Notes: generated from the sequence alone by a model not told the origin. 64,000 nt of DNA from Canna indica (GCA_034359265.1 CP136890.1:1924501-1988500), one strand, 5' to 3'. Shown: positions 48,002-60,591, counted from the stretch's first letter. Program-made: numbers and translations.

Positions 48002-51000
48002 TCAACTTCCCATTTCAACCAAAATGGGGTTCTCTTCAAGTCGATCTACAATTTTTTTCATGAGGTCCTTAACAATGGCTTGAAATGCATCTCTTGTTAA
48101 ATCTTCAATATCTACTTCCCCAGTACCTGAAAAAACTTGGTCATAGAGATAAGCTGCTGCTTCATTAGACTCAGTTGGAGGCAGTCCTAGTTCCAACCGT
48201 TTTGCCTTGAAAAGTTCCTGTAATCGATCCTTATATCCTCCATGTTTCTTAGCATTCCAATCTTCGAACATACTCTCTATCTCCCTATCAAGGAGCTCCT
48301 CGTTGTTCAACAACTGCAAATGTTGTTTTCAAAATTAGTTTTGAGAACAAAATTTCAAGCACACTTAATGAGCGAAAAATATAGAAAACTTTGCCAAAAG
48401 AATGGGAGATTAGCATCAGATTGACAAGGCAGTTAATATTTCTGCTAAGATATATCATTTCAGCTATATATTCAATTTAGTATCAAGAGATTAAAATGCC
48501 ATACCAATTTTATTTTAGATCCATTGGCAACCTTAACATTTTGGATAACCACAATAGGCTTTTCAGCCAATACATCTGCAAGATCTTGCAGAATGAGTTG
48601 AAGTAATTGTGCAAACTGTGCTTGGCCCAGCTGTTCATCTCCTTCTGCTCCATGTTTCTTTAATATGTTGTTAAGAAGATCACTGTATCCTGTTTGCACC
48701 ACATAATATAATATCTCACCTCCTCTGGAGAATAATAAGAAATCAAGACAAATAACTTGCATGCAACTCCCACTAGCTAGAACTAAAAGTACCAGTTGAT
48801 GGCATGTCTATTGAGAGTCCAGTTCCAACATAACAAAGACAATAAAATCATAGGTAAGTGTGCTACAGCATAATTGAATATATAGAGAGATACATCTAAC
48901 AAGACAGGTGTGTGACTATTTCTTAAGCAAACAGGTCCAATAACAACAATAGCGATAAAGATTGCTACTAAGAACAATTTGAGTAATATAGTTATTTATA
49001 TGAATTTTGTGAAGTCTACTTAACACAATATTAATTGTCCAGACAAAAAGGCTAACATGGAGTTGAAAGCTAAATTTACACTGATGTCCTTTACAAAAAT
49101 AAGAGAATACATGCACAATCCTGACTACTACACAAAGTCATGGGTCTTTTCCTTTTTTTTGACACACCACAAAGGGCATTACCAATGCCATAAGGGTGAA
49201 CCAACACACTAGATAAGTATTCCTGAGGGTTATCTACACTAGGTCCTAGACCCAATCCGTCCACCTCACACAAGGAGCTCTGATGCACTATATACCGTAG
49301 TAAAAGCAGTATGCATGAACCCATGGTTTTGGAATTATGGTCAAACTATCTTCTGGCATTGGTAATGCCCTTCGTGGCGTGTCAAAAAGAAGGAAAATAC
49401 CCATGACTTTGTTTAGAAGATATCCAAGCAATTATTAATCAGATTTGAGTTTTTAACTGTTACGATTAATCGACATGCTCAACTTGCCAAAAAGATAGTT
49501 TGACAGCCTTTTAGTAACATTACACAAAATGAAGTGGTATGTGTTAAAAAAGCTTATCTTCCATATGTGAACTGATTTTTATGTGGGATGAATTTGGTAC
49601 AACACTAATAATTGAAAACAATTGATCACAAAAATTTAGTCACAATGTTTTAGTTTATCAAACTGTCACAAAGTACTTACTAATTAAAAGAATTTAAATT
49701 CATTTGTGGGATAAGAAAAATAACCAGAATCTAGTAAGTTGAAAACCATGAAAAACTAACAAAGTGTTGTTGATTTTTTCAGTAAGTGCAGTCTCTTATG
49801 ATTCTCCAAAGATAAGGTGGTAATAACATTTAGATTGCATGAGATAAAAGTGTAGTTGAGTTCTCTACTGACAAAAAGTGGAGAATTAAACAAAAGAGCA
49901 GAGAAGTGGTTATTCACGCACATGATGATGATAGTATTTGCCAACAGGTTTTCCATTACTATAATAGAATAGTTAAACCTATTTCCAGCAGGATTAACCT
50001 AAATCTAGAAATTTCTTGGATATGTCAGCATAACAGTAGGTGTTTTATGGTTAGTGATAACTATGACCAGAGGCAAAATTGTAGCAGAATAGAGAACCTG
50101 AAAATGGAGGAACCCCCATTTCTGGCCCCATAAGAGCAAGAGCATTCTGTATCTCCTTTTTAGTGAGCTTTCCATTGTCATCTGCATCAAGATCAGTAAA
50201 GAGGTTCTCTGCCAACATAGCAAAGTCATCTTCATCTTCTAGAAAAACTTGAAGTGCACTTCCATCCAACGCCGAAATAACAAGAGGATTATCTACAATG
50301 TATAGATACTTTCATGATCAATGGAACTCAGTGACATGATTGCAAAGAGTGTTAAAGTTTGAAATTTTGTTTAGAAAAAAATTCACAAGGTTTTACAGCA
50401 TATCTAATATGTTGTGGAATCCACGCGATGCTTATACAAAAGAAAAAGACAACCATAGAATTGGTAGCCTTAAAATATTAATCGCATAAGGTCATTTTGA
50501 GCAATATGATCAAAGGAGCATAGGTGATTATCAGACTTCACTTTGTATTTGCATTATTAATGCATACTAGGACAAACATTGCCCTTTTATGTGAATTTGA
50601 AGTTAAAGATGGTGGGTTTGACATTCTGGTAAACATTTCTAATAGAAATTATTTAATCATAGAGATTCACAATTCACCACTAGACTATGAGACTGGACTG
50701 AAGTGACATTTTATGGAGGAGTTTCTAGCAAATATCATTGCCAAGCTTCTATATATCCCATACAAAAATAGAGAAAAGGAACTCCAGCTTACATAATTGA
50801 TAGATCAATTAGGATAATATCAGATGTTACTGAAAATAATAGTGAAAACACTTCATTAATGACATTTTCACTGCCAAAACATAAATCTGCAGTAATAAAC
50901 ATATCAAAATGTTTTCTTGATGAGTTCATCAAAAGATGGATGCCATGATAAATCAAACATACTGAACATGTTTACAAGTGACCAATCATATCTAAGCACA

Positions 51001-52111
51001 AGTTGACAATGCTACTCATATTTGCCAAGAAAATTCATACTCTTTATAGTTTCTTATTCCTCTATATATTTATGTTTTATGCCTTTATCAGTCAGAATTC
51101 TAGGATATTTCTTTGACTCCCAATTTTAATGTTTTCGTGAATACTAAAGCGACATGTTTTAGTGTCCTTAGGTTTCAAACTTTGGATGAGTATTGGCATG
51201 TCCCACCTTGTTAAAATGAGTTAAATCGCCAAAAAAATAAACAAAAAAGTTAACTAAAGGGGGAAATCTTTAGCATAATATGCCTTAGAATTTAGAAGGA
51301 AGGACTAAACATTCTAAACAATAACTACTAAGTAAAAATTCAATGTCAAGTGCATATTTCAACAATTTATTTGAATCGACTTTAATGTAAAATTAAACTG
51401 TTGGACCAATCTAGGAAATTTGCAACTGGGATTTGATATTTTGACTTTTCTTGTGAGAAGTAAACCTTTTTTAAGTGAATGTACCTAAAGTTGTTCAAGA
51501 CAAAAAAAAATGGGATGGAAAGAGGGTTTTGACTACTTAGCAACGCATTTTTTTCTAGTAAATTAGGTAAGTTGAGCCCCGTTTTTAGCAACCAAGTGTC
51601 CATTTTCATCCACCTAAAATTTCATTCGAATCAAATGTTTCTGACAGCACAACAGATCAAGATCCGTTTGACCTGTTCAAATTTTAAGGAAAATCACAAA
51701 ACCCACCTCATCAAATTAAATCCTTGGCATAATTCCAACAGATCACCGTCCATTATACTCAAAACAACACAAAATCCAGAAAACTGGAAAATGAGGGATC
51801 CGGTAGAAGGTCTTCGTACCTGCCAGTTCATCAGCGAGTGCGAGGAGATACTCGCAGACTTTCCTCTTCATTGAATCTGCATCGTCGAAATCCTGCTCGA
51901 GGAACCGATCGCCGTCTCCGACCATTCGCCGGCGGGCAGCGGATCGAAGGGACTCCGGCAGGACGATGCCGAAGAGGCGGGCGGCGGCTTCCGAATCGGC
52001 GTACTGGAGAAGACGCGCGCCCGTAACGGCGCCATCGGGGACGACGGGATGGAGTTCGGCGCCGCGGAGCTGGCTGCCGTCGAGGATCGTCAGCCCTCCT
52101 CCGGTAGCCAT
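48002..52111 (-). CDS. EF-hand calcium-binding family protein
   Basis: Four exons: 52111-51820, 50292-50098, 48689-48505, 48313-48002, in phase, 327 residues. The first exon encodes a GC-rich N-terminal region. A canonical EF-hand loop lies at residues 133-144 (DADDNGKLTKKE; D1, D3, N5, G6, L8, E12). A second, degenerate one follows (AEGDEQLGQAQFAQLL) with no acidic position 12. The rest is helical with no membrane segment or signal peptide. This domain order occurs in a plant-specific family annotated only as calcium-binding EF-hand protein; the partner and process are unknown. The ATG is chosen as the first in-frame ATG; only a GTG lies further upstream in the open frame. Introns: 50293-51819, 48690-50097 and 48314-48504. 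Confidence 0.88.
49131..49413. mobile_element. MITE with ~55-bp terminal inverted repeats
   Basis: The left arm (CACAAAGTCATGGGTCTTTT onward) and the right arm on the other strand (AACAAAGTCATGGGTATTTT onward) match over about 55 bp, ending in a GGGCATTACCAATGCCA block. TA on each side could be the target duplication. It lies in intron 48690-50097 of the EF-hand gene. No coding. Confidence 0.82.
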
Positions 52112-52399
52112 CTCACCGAAGAGGACGCGACGAGTCAGCGAGGTTGATGAAATTTGAAGGCACACCCACTTCGAACCTCCGTTTCGTCAAACGAACTCAC
52201 AAGCAAAATGGACTTTTTGTACACAGCGGCACGCGGTTTCCCATTTCCTCGACGTCCGGGTAGATGAGGTTTTCGGATCGGATCAAATTAGGATCTAAAC
52301 CTGTTCCGACACGAGAATTCGAGAAATATTGTGATTCGGGTTTGTTTTGTATCAATGTCCAAATCCGATTAAAGATATTAATAAGTAGGATAAATTATA

Positions 52400-53302
52400 C
52401 GAAATCTCTCTCGACTATAGTCGATGTGCGCAAAGACTACTTAAACTATGAAGTGTGCACAGAACCTCCCGCGATTATACTTTTTGTTCAAATAACCTCA
52501 TCTGTTAGCTCGTCTGTCAGTAACTTAACGGTAAAACTCTCAACGTGTGCAGAACTCTCATCCCCAGCGCCATGTGGCAGTAATCTCTACCCCACATCTC
52601 ATCTTACGATCATCACTTCTTCTTCTACTCATCCCTCACCTACCTACACTCCTTTTGCCCTAGACACCATCGCCGCTGTCGCTGTCGTCGGAAGAGGAGG
52701 ATCAAGTTGTTGGAAGAGGAAGAGGAGGGCCTCCTTGAATCCTCTAGCTGCGGCGGCGGCGGCGGTGGAGTCTAAGGCAAGGGAATGAGTGTAAGTATGT
52801 GAGAAATTGGTAGAAGAAGAAGTGATGATCGTCGGATGAGATGAAGGGTAGAGATTGCTGCCACGTGGCGCTAGAGAGGAGGGTTCTGCGCACATGGAAG
52901 TTTTACCGTTAAGTTACTAACGGACGGGCTAACGGAGGGGGATTATTTGAACAAAAAATATAGTCACGGGAGATTCCGTGCACACTTGGTAGTTTAGGTA
53001 GTCTTTGCTAGGGGTGGCAAAACGGGCCGGCCCGGCCCGATAAGGTAGCGTGCCGGCCCGGCCCGGCCCGCTAACTTAGTGGGCCGGGAATTCCCGGCCC
53101 GCCCCGGCCCGGCCCGGCCCGCCCCGGCCCGGCCCGGCCCGCGAGCCCTCTTATTAACTAATTTTTTTTAAAAAAATTGTAAAAAAAATAATTTAAAATA
53201 TTTAAGAGACCAAATAAGTATCAAATATGATATTTCATATGAAAAACTCCATAGATTAACTTCACATTCAATTTTAAAGCACTAAACAAGCCCTAATCTA
53301 AA

Positions 53303-53338
<36 letters not shown>

Positions 53339-53545
53339 TAGCGGGCCAAACGGGCCGGGCCAGCCCGATAAGAGCCGGCCCGCGTCGGCCCGCAATGTTA
53401 TCGGGCCGGCCCGGCCCGATAAGCTTATCGGGCCAAATTTTTCGGCCCGGGCCGCAGTTATCGTGCCGTGCTATCGTGCCGTGCCTATTTTTACCGTCCC
53501 TAGTCTTTGCACACATCGACTATAGTTGATGGGAGTTAACACAGA
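52400..53545. mobile_element. Foldback element with ~300-bp arms, interrupted by a hAT insertion
   Basis: The left arm (about 52400-52700) is matched in reverse by 52735-53008, then, beyond the hAT element at 53009-53502, by 53503-53545. Arms share blocks such as CTTAACGGTAAAACT, GATCATCACTTCTTCTTCTAC and the palindromic CGACTATAGTCG end. The loop (about 52665-52735) includes a GCGGCGGCGGCGG run. Both strands have similar short open frames simply because of the arms. Confidence 0.85.
53009..53502. mobile_element. Non-autonomous hAT-type element (494 bp), TSD GTCTTTGC
   Basis: Starts TAGGGGTGGCAAAA and ends, on the other strand, TAGGGACGGTAAAA. Perfect 8-bp flanks GTCTTTGC (53001-53008 and 53503-53510). 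Its ends are dense GGCCCGGCCCG palindromes; a (TA)n run sits at about 53306-53335. It is inside the right arm of the foldback element. Confidence 0.9.
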
Positions 53546-53621
53546 CTAACACAATATGTAGTCTTTGCACACATCAACTATAGTTGATGGGAGTTAACAC
53601 ACACAAACACACTGTTAGCAC

Positions 53622-54029
53622 TAGGGCTGAGCATCGGGCGGGTCGGGTCAATACCCGACCCGAATAACCAGAAAAAATCGGGCTCCGACCCGATTAACCC
53701 GAATTCGGTTTAGAAAAAAAATAAAAAAAATAAAATTAATCTTGAAAATGGTGATAGAAAAAGTGAACAATTGTATTAAAATTATAACCCAAGTAGGACT
53801 TGAACTCAAAACCTCCTAAACTTTATTTCCACCCTTCTAGGCACAAAATCAACACTATCTTTTATCAATACATATAATATAAATATATATTTAACTTAAA
53901 ATCGGGTCGGGTCGGGTTAAACAGGGTTTTCATCCGAACTCGACCCAACTCGACCCGATATACCCGAAATGAATTTTTGGATCAATTTTTCAAAAAATTT
54001 CGGATCGAATCAGATTTTGCTCGGCCCTA
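53622..54029. mobile_element. Non-autonomous hAT-type element (408 bp), TSD GTTAGCAC
   Basis: Starts TAGGGCTGAGC and ends, on the other strand, TAGGGCCGAGC. Perfect flanks GTTAGCAC (53614-53621 and 54030-54037). Related in style to the element at 53009 (GGGTCGGGT/CCCGACCC words near both ends) and only 119 bp from it. Confidence 0.92.
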
Positions 54030-54037
54030 GTTAGCAC

Positions 54038-54675
54038 AACTGACGTTGATTAGAGAATTAAGGACAAGCGAGGTCACTTGGGCCGCGTAAAAATGATTTG
54101 GGGAGTCTATAAAGCCCAATTGAATTGGAGAAAAGATAAAGTGATATAGATCATTCCACTCATCTTCGATTCTTCTCTACGCGCAGAGGTCCTTTTCTAT
54201 TAGGTGTAATACTGAAGAGATCAGATCAGGGTCAAATTTATTTTTCTTCCCTTTCACGTCAACATGCCATGGAAAACTGGAAACAAATTCTTCTCAGTGT
54301 GGTTGTGGATCAGCCGCAATCACTCGGAAAATGGGACACGTGTTTCTTCGGAGAGAAGTCTCCTTTATTCCTTAATCCACCGCCCAACATTTATTTCATT
54401 TTGCAATATAAAATCTTTGCTTATAGAGATATAAATATTTCGTTGAAAAGACGAGGAAATTTCCTTGGATTATTTAAAATTAAATGCTTTTGAAAAGAAC
54501 AAAAACTTGTTGTGTATGTCATGACTCATAGATATATAGCAATTAAAGAAAGGAATGTCCCGCTCAACCATCTTGGAATTTTCCTGCAATCACACGACCT
54601 TTTCCTCCTATCTTCCTTACAAGCGTCCGGGCCGCGTCTCGGCCGACTTAAAGGCAGACGTCCATGTCCATGGAT
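54038..54675. other. Upstream region of the Ca-ATPase gene
   Basis: No gene recognised; the short open frames at 54269 and 54512 have no domain. The region probably includes promoter elements. Confidence 0.4.
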
Positions 54676-54683
54676 CTATAAAA
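54676..54683 (+). promoter_or_regulatory. Probable TATA box of the Ca-ATPase gene
   Basis: CTATAAAA about 145 bp upstream of the ATG; implies a 5' UTR near 120 bases. Confidence 0.55.
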
Positions 54684-54828
54684 TGAAGAAGAACGCCGGT
54701 CATCAGTCATCATCACCTGCTTCCCCTGTAAATTGCTAGCATACATCGCAAGTGCTTGAGAGATTAAGCAGCTTTTCCTTAGGTGATTGGCTCGACAAAC
54801 ATCACCTTTTAGTTGATATAATACTTGT

Positions 54829-57800
54829 ATGGACTTTGCTACTTCCTTCCTCATCGGCTCCGGTCGATGCACCACCACTTCGCCACCAGTCAGGCGATGG
54901 CGTGTTGCCTTTGCCACGATCTACTCGTACCGCGCCATTTGCTCCCTCGCCAAGAAGCAGCTCACCGACATCATTAACCGCAGCCGATCCTACGTCGTCC
55001 TCGATGTCGACGCCGACAAGCATCTGCTGCCGCCATCCTTCTCTCAGACCGATAACGACGGCCTCAAGCCCCTCGTCAAGGAGCGGAGGCTCGACGAGCT
55101 GCACCGCCTCGGTGGAGCGGCTGGCCTTGTCGACAAGCTGGCCTCGAACGCAGAGAAGGGCATCAATGGCGACGAGGATGACCTCCACGCTCGGAAGGCG
55201 GCCTACGGATCCAATACCTATCCAAAAGCAAAGCCAAAGGGGTTCTTCAGGTTCGTCTACGAGGCGCTTAACGACTTGTTCATCATTATCCTATTGGCCT
55301 GCGCCGTCGTCTCTCTCGCCTTCGGCATCAAAGAGCACGGCATCAAAGAAGGCTGGTATGAGGGCGCCAGCATCTTGCTGGCTGTCTTCCTTGTCTCCGC
55401 CGTCTCCGCCGTCAGCAACTTCCGCCAGACGAAGAGATTCGAAAAATTATCCGCCGAATGTAACAACATCAGCGTCACCGTCGTCCGTGACGGCCACCGT
55501 CAGGATGTCTCCATCTTCGATATCGTGGTGGGAGATGTAATATTTCTAAAGATCGGCGATCAGGTCCCCGCTGATGGAGTCTTCCTCCAAGGGCATTCTC
55601 TGCAGATTGACGAATCGAGCATGACAGGCGAGAGCCACCCGATTGACGTCGACGCTAGCAAGAATCCCTTTCTTACGTCCGGCGTCAAGGTCATCGACGG
55701 ATACGCCTCGATGCTCGTCACCGCCGTTGGCATGGACACGACATGGGGCGAGATGATGAGCACCATCACCCGCGAGACGACGGAGCCGACGCCTCTACAG
55801 GAGCGGCTCGAGAAGCTAACATCCAGCATTGGGAAGATCGGCATTGTCGTGGCCGTATTAGTCTTCGCCGTGCTCATGGTCCGCCACTTCACTGGGAGCA
55901 CCAAGGACGACAACGGGCAACCCAAGTTCAATAAAGACAAGGTGACTGCCTCCAACGTTATTAGCGCCATCGTTGATATCTTCCAGGATGCAGTTACGAT
56001 CATCGTCGTCGCCATTCCTGAAGGGCTCCCGTTGGCGGTGACGCTGACGCTGGCCTTCTCCATGAAGAGGATGATGAAGGACAATGCCATGGTTCGTAGA
56101 CTCTCAGCATGCGAGACGATGGGCTCTGTTACCACCATCTGCACCGACAAAACAGGGACTCTGACGCTGAATCAAATGAAGGTCACCAAATTTTTCATTG
56201 GCAACGAAGAATGTACGATGGGCAGCAGCAGCGCCATTTCAATTGCGCCAAGAGTCCTAACAATGCTTCATCAAGCCGTAGGAATCAACACAACCGGCAG
56301 TGTCTACAGGTCTAACACAGCGGCAGAGCCAGAAATCACAGGTAGCCCGACGGAGAAAGCTCTTCTTTCATGGGCAGTTTCAGATCTTGGAATGGGCATG
56401 GAAGATTTGAAGAGAAGGTGCGCCGTCATCCATGTGGAGGCCTTCAATTCAGAAAAGAAGCGAAGTGGAGTTCTCGTGCAAGAGAAAGCGAACGGAGCAA
56501 TGATCACGCACTGGAAAGGAGCCGCCGAGATGATTTTGATTCGATGCTCTCATTACTCTGAGAGGAATGGAAGTATTCGACCTATTGATCTGGAATCAAA
56601 ACTGAAGCTTGAAAAGATCATCCGAGACATGGCGGCCTCTAGTCTTCGTTGCATCGCCTTCGCCTACAAAAACACCGCTTCAGAGGAGGGCCTCCGTTTG
56701 GATCAAGGAGAGACTCCAAAGCTCGATGACGGTGAGCTCACCCTCCTTGGGTTTGTTGGCCTAAAGGACCCTTGCCGTCCCGAGGTGGAATCAGCCATAG
56801 GTGCTTGTAGAAATGCCGGTGTGGGCGTCAAAATGATAACAGGGGACAATGTGTTCACAGCCAGAGCCATCGCAATCGAATGCGGCATAATTGGGGCTAA
56901 TGACTCCGATGCACTGGTCGTCGAAGGACAAGAGTTCAGAAACTACTCGGAAGAGGAGCGAATGGATAAGATCGATCGCATTCGAGTCATGGCGAGGTCT
57001 TCTCCGTTCGATAAGCTGCTCATGGTTCAATGCCTGAAGCAAAAGGGTCACGTTGTTGCAGTCACCGGAGATGGAACGAACGATGCGCCGGCGCTGAAGG
57101 AAGCCGATGTGGGACTGTCGATGGGCATCCAAGGCACCGAAGTCGCAAAGGAGAGCTCGGACATCGTCATCATGAACGACAACTTCGACACGGTGGTGAC
57201 GGTTATGAGATGGGGAAGGTGCGTCTACAGCAACATCCAAAAGTTCTTGCAGTTTCAGCTCACGGTGAACGTCGCAGCACTGGTGGTAAACTTCGTCTCG
57301 GCTGTCACCACCGGCACCGTTCCATTGACGACGGTCCAACTCCTGTGGGTGAATCTGATCATGGACACGATGGGTGCTCTGGCTTTGGCCACGGACACGC
57401 CCACCAAGGAGCTGATGGAGAAGCCGCCGGTGGGGCGGACGGAGCCGCTCATCACCAACGTCATGTGGAGGAACCTCACAGCGCAGGCTATATTCCAAAT
57501 CGTGGTTTTGCTGGTGTTCCGGTTCAAAGGGGAGTCGATGTTCGGAGTGAGCAAAGCAGAGAACAACACGTTGATCTTCAACACGTTTGTTCTCTGTCAA
57601 GTGTTCAACGAGTTCAACTCGAGGAAGATGGAGAAGAAGAACGTGTTCAAGGGGATGCACAAGAACAAGCTCTTCCTGGGGATCATAGCGGTGACTATAA
57701 TTCTGCAGGTGTTGATGGTGGAGTTACTGAGGAAATTTGCTGATACGGTGAGGTTGGACTGGGGACAGTGGGGAATCTGCGTCGGCATCGCAGCTCTTTC

Positions 57801-57882
57801 GTGGCCGATTGGTTGGGTTGTCAAGCTTATACCGGTGTCCAACAGGCCTCTGCTTGAATTATGGGCTCATGTGAGGTCTTAA
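54829..57882 (+). CDS. Type IIB autoinhibited Ca2+-ATPase (ACA12/13-like)
   Basis: Calcium pump driven by ATP, exporting cytosolic Ca2+ across the plasma membrane or an endomembrane and regulated by calmodulin. Intronless, 1017 residues, close to full family length; ACA12/13 genes are also intronless. The N terminus (RRWRVAFATIYSYRAICSL, about residues 22-40) is the expected basic amphipathic calmodulin-binding site. Then TGES 266-269, PEGL 397-400, DKTGTLT with phosphorylated Asp440, TGDN 671-674, GDGTNDAP 747-754, and the C-terminal membrane helices (QLLWVNLIMDTMGALALAT). All catalytic motifs are intact. High GC. Not a duplicate of the P4 ATPase at the other end of the window. Confidence 0.96.
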   Translation: MDFATSFLIGSGRCTTTSPPVRRWRVAFATIYSYRAICSLAKKQLTDIINRSRSYVVLDVDADKHLLPPSFSQTDNDGLKPLVKERRLDELHRLGGAAGLVDKLASNAEKGINGDEDDLHARKAAYGSNTYPKAKPKGFFRFVYEALNDLFIIILLACAVVSLAFGIKEHGIKEGWYEGASILLAVFLVSAVSAVSNFRQTKRFEKLSAECNNISVTVVRDGHRQDVSIFDIVVGDVIFLKIGDQVPADGVFLQGHSLQIDESSMTGESHPIDVDASKNPFLTSGVKVIDGYASMLVTAVGMDTTWGEMMSTITRETTEPTPLQERLEKLTSSIGKIGIVVAVLVFAVLMVRHFTGSTKDDNGQPKFNKDKVTASNVISAIVDIFQDAVTIIVVAIPEGLPLAVTLTLAFSMKRMMKDNAMVRRLSACETMGSVTTICTDKTGTLTLNQMKVTKFFIGNEECTMGSSSAISIAPRVLTMLHQAVGINTTGSVYRSNTAAEPEITGSPTEKALLSWAVSDLGMGMEDLKRRCAVIHVEAFNSEKKRSGVLVQEKANGAMITHWKGAAEMILIRCSHYSERNGSIRPIDLESKLKLEKIIRDMAASSLRCIAFAYKNTASEEGLRLDQGETPKLDDGELTLLGFVGLKDPCRPEVESAIGACRNAGVGVKMITGDNVFTARAIAIECGIIGANDSDALVVEGQEFRNYSEEERMDKIDRIRVMARSSPFDKLLMVQCLKQKGHVVAVTGDGTNDAPALKEADVGLSMGIQGTEVAKESSDIVIMNDNFDTVVTVMRWGRCVYSNIQKFLQFQLTVNVAALVVNFVSAVTTGTVPLTTVQLLWVNLIMDTMGALALATDTPTKELMEKPPVGRTEPLITNVMWRNLTAQAIFQIVVLLVFRFKGESMFGVSKAENNTLIFNTFVLCQVFNEFNSRKMEKKNVFKGMHKNKLFLGIIAVTIILQVLMVELLRKFADTVRLDWGQWGICVGIAALSWPIGWVVKLIPVSNRPLLELWAHVRS

Positions 57883-58440
57883 TCAGTAGGGTTGGTTCAG
57901 GGAGACTGGGAGATGGCTTCTTCCTTTATTTTATTTATTCATTTATTCGTTGACCAGGGCTTGTATTTAATTTGATTTATTTGACAATTAATACTGTAAA
58001 TTGTTCCTTTGTTTTATTACATCTCGAGAGTCTGGATCCTGTTTGAGCAAATTTGTTAATCATGTATGTATTGATGACATTTTTATGAGTTAAAATAGAT
58101 GGTGCAGTACAAAAGATATAATTCATATTTTAAATACAAATATTGGATGTGTTAATGCTAATTTGAGTATATTCTAAATTATCATAAATAACATAAATAT
58201 GTAAATTCTACTGGGATAATTTGAAATCATATTCCAAGTCACTTTATACCCGTATTCAATAGGGTGTAATCAAGCCGGTTGGGTAATGCATTATTTGCAT
58301 TCAATTTGATTCATAAACTCAAAGCTCGAATGACGGCTAAAGGAATCAATTTGCCAAACAGTACACGCCGAGAACTTCCCTTTTAATATCAAACATAGCA
58401 AAGTGAAAAAGAAAAAAAAAACTCTAATAATGTTGGAGTA
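57883..58440. other. Ca-ATPase 3' UTR and spacer
   Basis: AT-rich, no feature recognised; the 5' boundary of the LINE that follows is approximate. Confidence 0.4.
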
Positions 58441-60591
58441 ATTATATCAGATGAAGATCCTTCAGGGGATAGAGAAGATATATATCAGCTCTAATCAAAA
58501 TCAATTATGAAATTACTGGTATGAAACATCAGAGGAGGCTTAAAGACTGCAAGATTGGATTACTTAAATCTGATGCTGAAAGAGTATAATCCTAAATTAG
58601 TTATGCTAGTGTAGACACATGTGGATGAGGAAAATTCTAAAGCATGTATAAGTAAGTTTGGAAGAGGATGGGATGGTTGCTATGTAGAGGGTGATGGAAG
58701 GTGGGGGGAGGGGGGGGAGGTGGGGTTTAATGGCTTGGAAGTTTAAAGTGTATACTGTTAGGAAGATTCACAGCTGCAGACAAGCATTACATGTTTTGGA
58801 AGAGATTCAATGAGAAACCATGGTTATTTACAGGGTTATATGCTAGTAACGTGGGCAAGGAAAGAAAGATTATGTAGGAATTCCTAAGAGCTCTAGATGT
58901 GGGAAGTACTTCTTGGTTGATATCCGGAGACTTCAATTGTGTAGACTGTCCTGAAGATAATAAGGGAGGAAAGCCTTTTTCTTATGGAAGCTCAATAAAG
59001 GCATTCAAAGACTTGTGCTTGGATGCAGGTTTGATTGACTTGAAATTCAAAGGTAATAAATTCACATGGTGCAATAACAGAAATGGTGACAAGAGGGTGA
59101 TGACTAGGCTAGATAAAGCTTATGCCAATGTAGAATGATTGAATGAATTCAATGAAACTGTAGTTCACCATTTAAAGAAATTAGCTTCTGATCACCGACC
59201 CATATTCATCGATATAAGGAGAAATGCATATATTGGTAAAAAGAAAATGAGATTTGTATTTGAGTTATACTGGCTTAAGTACAAAGATATTTGTGATAGG
59301 GTGAGAATGAATTGGGAAAATGTGAACAATGAAGACAATTTATTGAAAAGTTTTGAGGCTAAAATGAAACAACTTGGTGAAGATATGATGAAAATAAGTA
59401 AGAATCAAATTGGCTCTTTAGAAAAGAGGCTGAAAGATACCATGAATGAATTGAGAATTTTGGAAAAAATTGATGCTGAAGGAACTGCTAATGAACAAGA
59501 CCTGCTGAAATTGAAGAGCTTGTCTAATAAAGCAATGACTTTAAATAGACAAGTTCAGATCAAGTGGTGGACAAAAGCAAGAACCAAATGGATTGAAGCC
59601 AATGATAAAAATTCGAAGTTTTTCCATAACTTTGTGAAAATGAAAAGAAGACATAATAGAATTCTGGAAATTAGTGTGGAGAGGAAGGAAATTAAAGAGG
59701 AAAATAAAATTGTAGATGAGTTTGTAAAGTGGTATAAAAATCTTTGGAGGAATGAGGAGAATGTATCTATAAATTGGGAACCTTATAAGGAGTTACAGTG
59801 GAAAAGAATACCAAATAGTAAATATCAACAGTTAATTGCTGACTTTTCTGAGAATGAGATAATTGATGTTATTAACAGTTTGGGTAGGGGCAAGGCACCA
59901 GGTTCGGATAGCTATAGTCTTGAATTTTATATCAACTTCTGGGATGAACTGCATGAAATCTAGTTTCTGTGGGGTTCTTAAAGAGTTCCAGGAAATGCTT
60001 GGTCTACCTAAATCTTGGGGAGAGACTAATTTGGTTTTCATACCAAAAAAGAAACAGGCTAGATAAATAAAAGACTACAGGCCATTTGCTTTATGTAATG
60101 TGGGGTACAAAATATTAGCAAAGGTGATAGTGAACAGATTAAAGCCTCATATAAAAGATATCATCTCTAAGGAACAATGTGCTTTTGTGGAGAAGAGGAG
60201 ATTGCAAGACAGCATAATCATCATATCAGAAATGATGAATATTATGAGTAAGTCCAAGAGGAAATACTCATATTTCCTAATAAAATTGGACTTATAAAAA
60301 GCATATGACAGAGTGTCTTGGAATGCTTTAGAAGAAATCTGAAAATGGATGAATTTGCCTTGGAAGAATTCTGACATATGACAGGCATGTCTGATGTCAG
60401 CATACCATAGATGTTCTATTAATAGAGCTCGGTCTGATTGTTTTAGCAGCCATAAAGGAGTGATATAAGGAGATCCTTTGTCTCCTTTTATGTTCAAAAT
60501 GTTACAAGAATTGCTATCCTTGATGGTGAAAAAAGAAATGGAAAGTGGGAGAATTAAACCTTTTAAGTACAAGGGTAATAGCACTAGTTAT

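Noticed and set aside
52264..52895. Similar short proteins on both strands, seeming to be a divergent gene pair
   Set aside because: They are similar only because they lie on the two arms of the foldback element.
54752..55540. 262-residue Ser/Pro-rich frame overlapping the start of the Ca-ATPase
   Set aside because: Wrong frame of the same GC-rich exon; low-complexity composition, no domain.
56791..57660. 289-residue frame opposite the Ca-ATPase
   Set aside because: His/Arg-rich antisense shadow of a GC-rich gene whose own frame is intact with all catalytic motifs.
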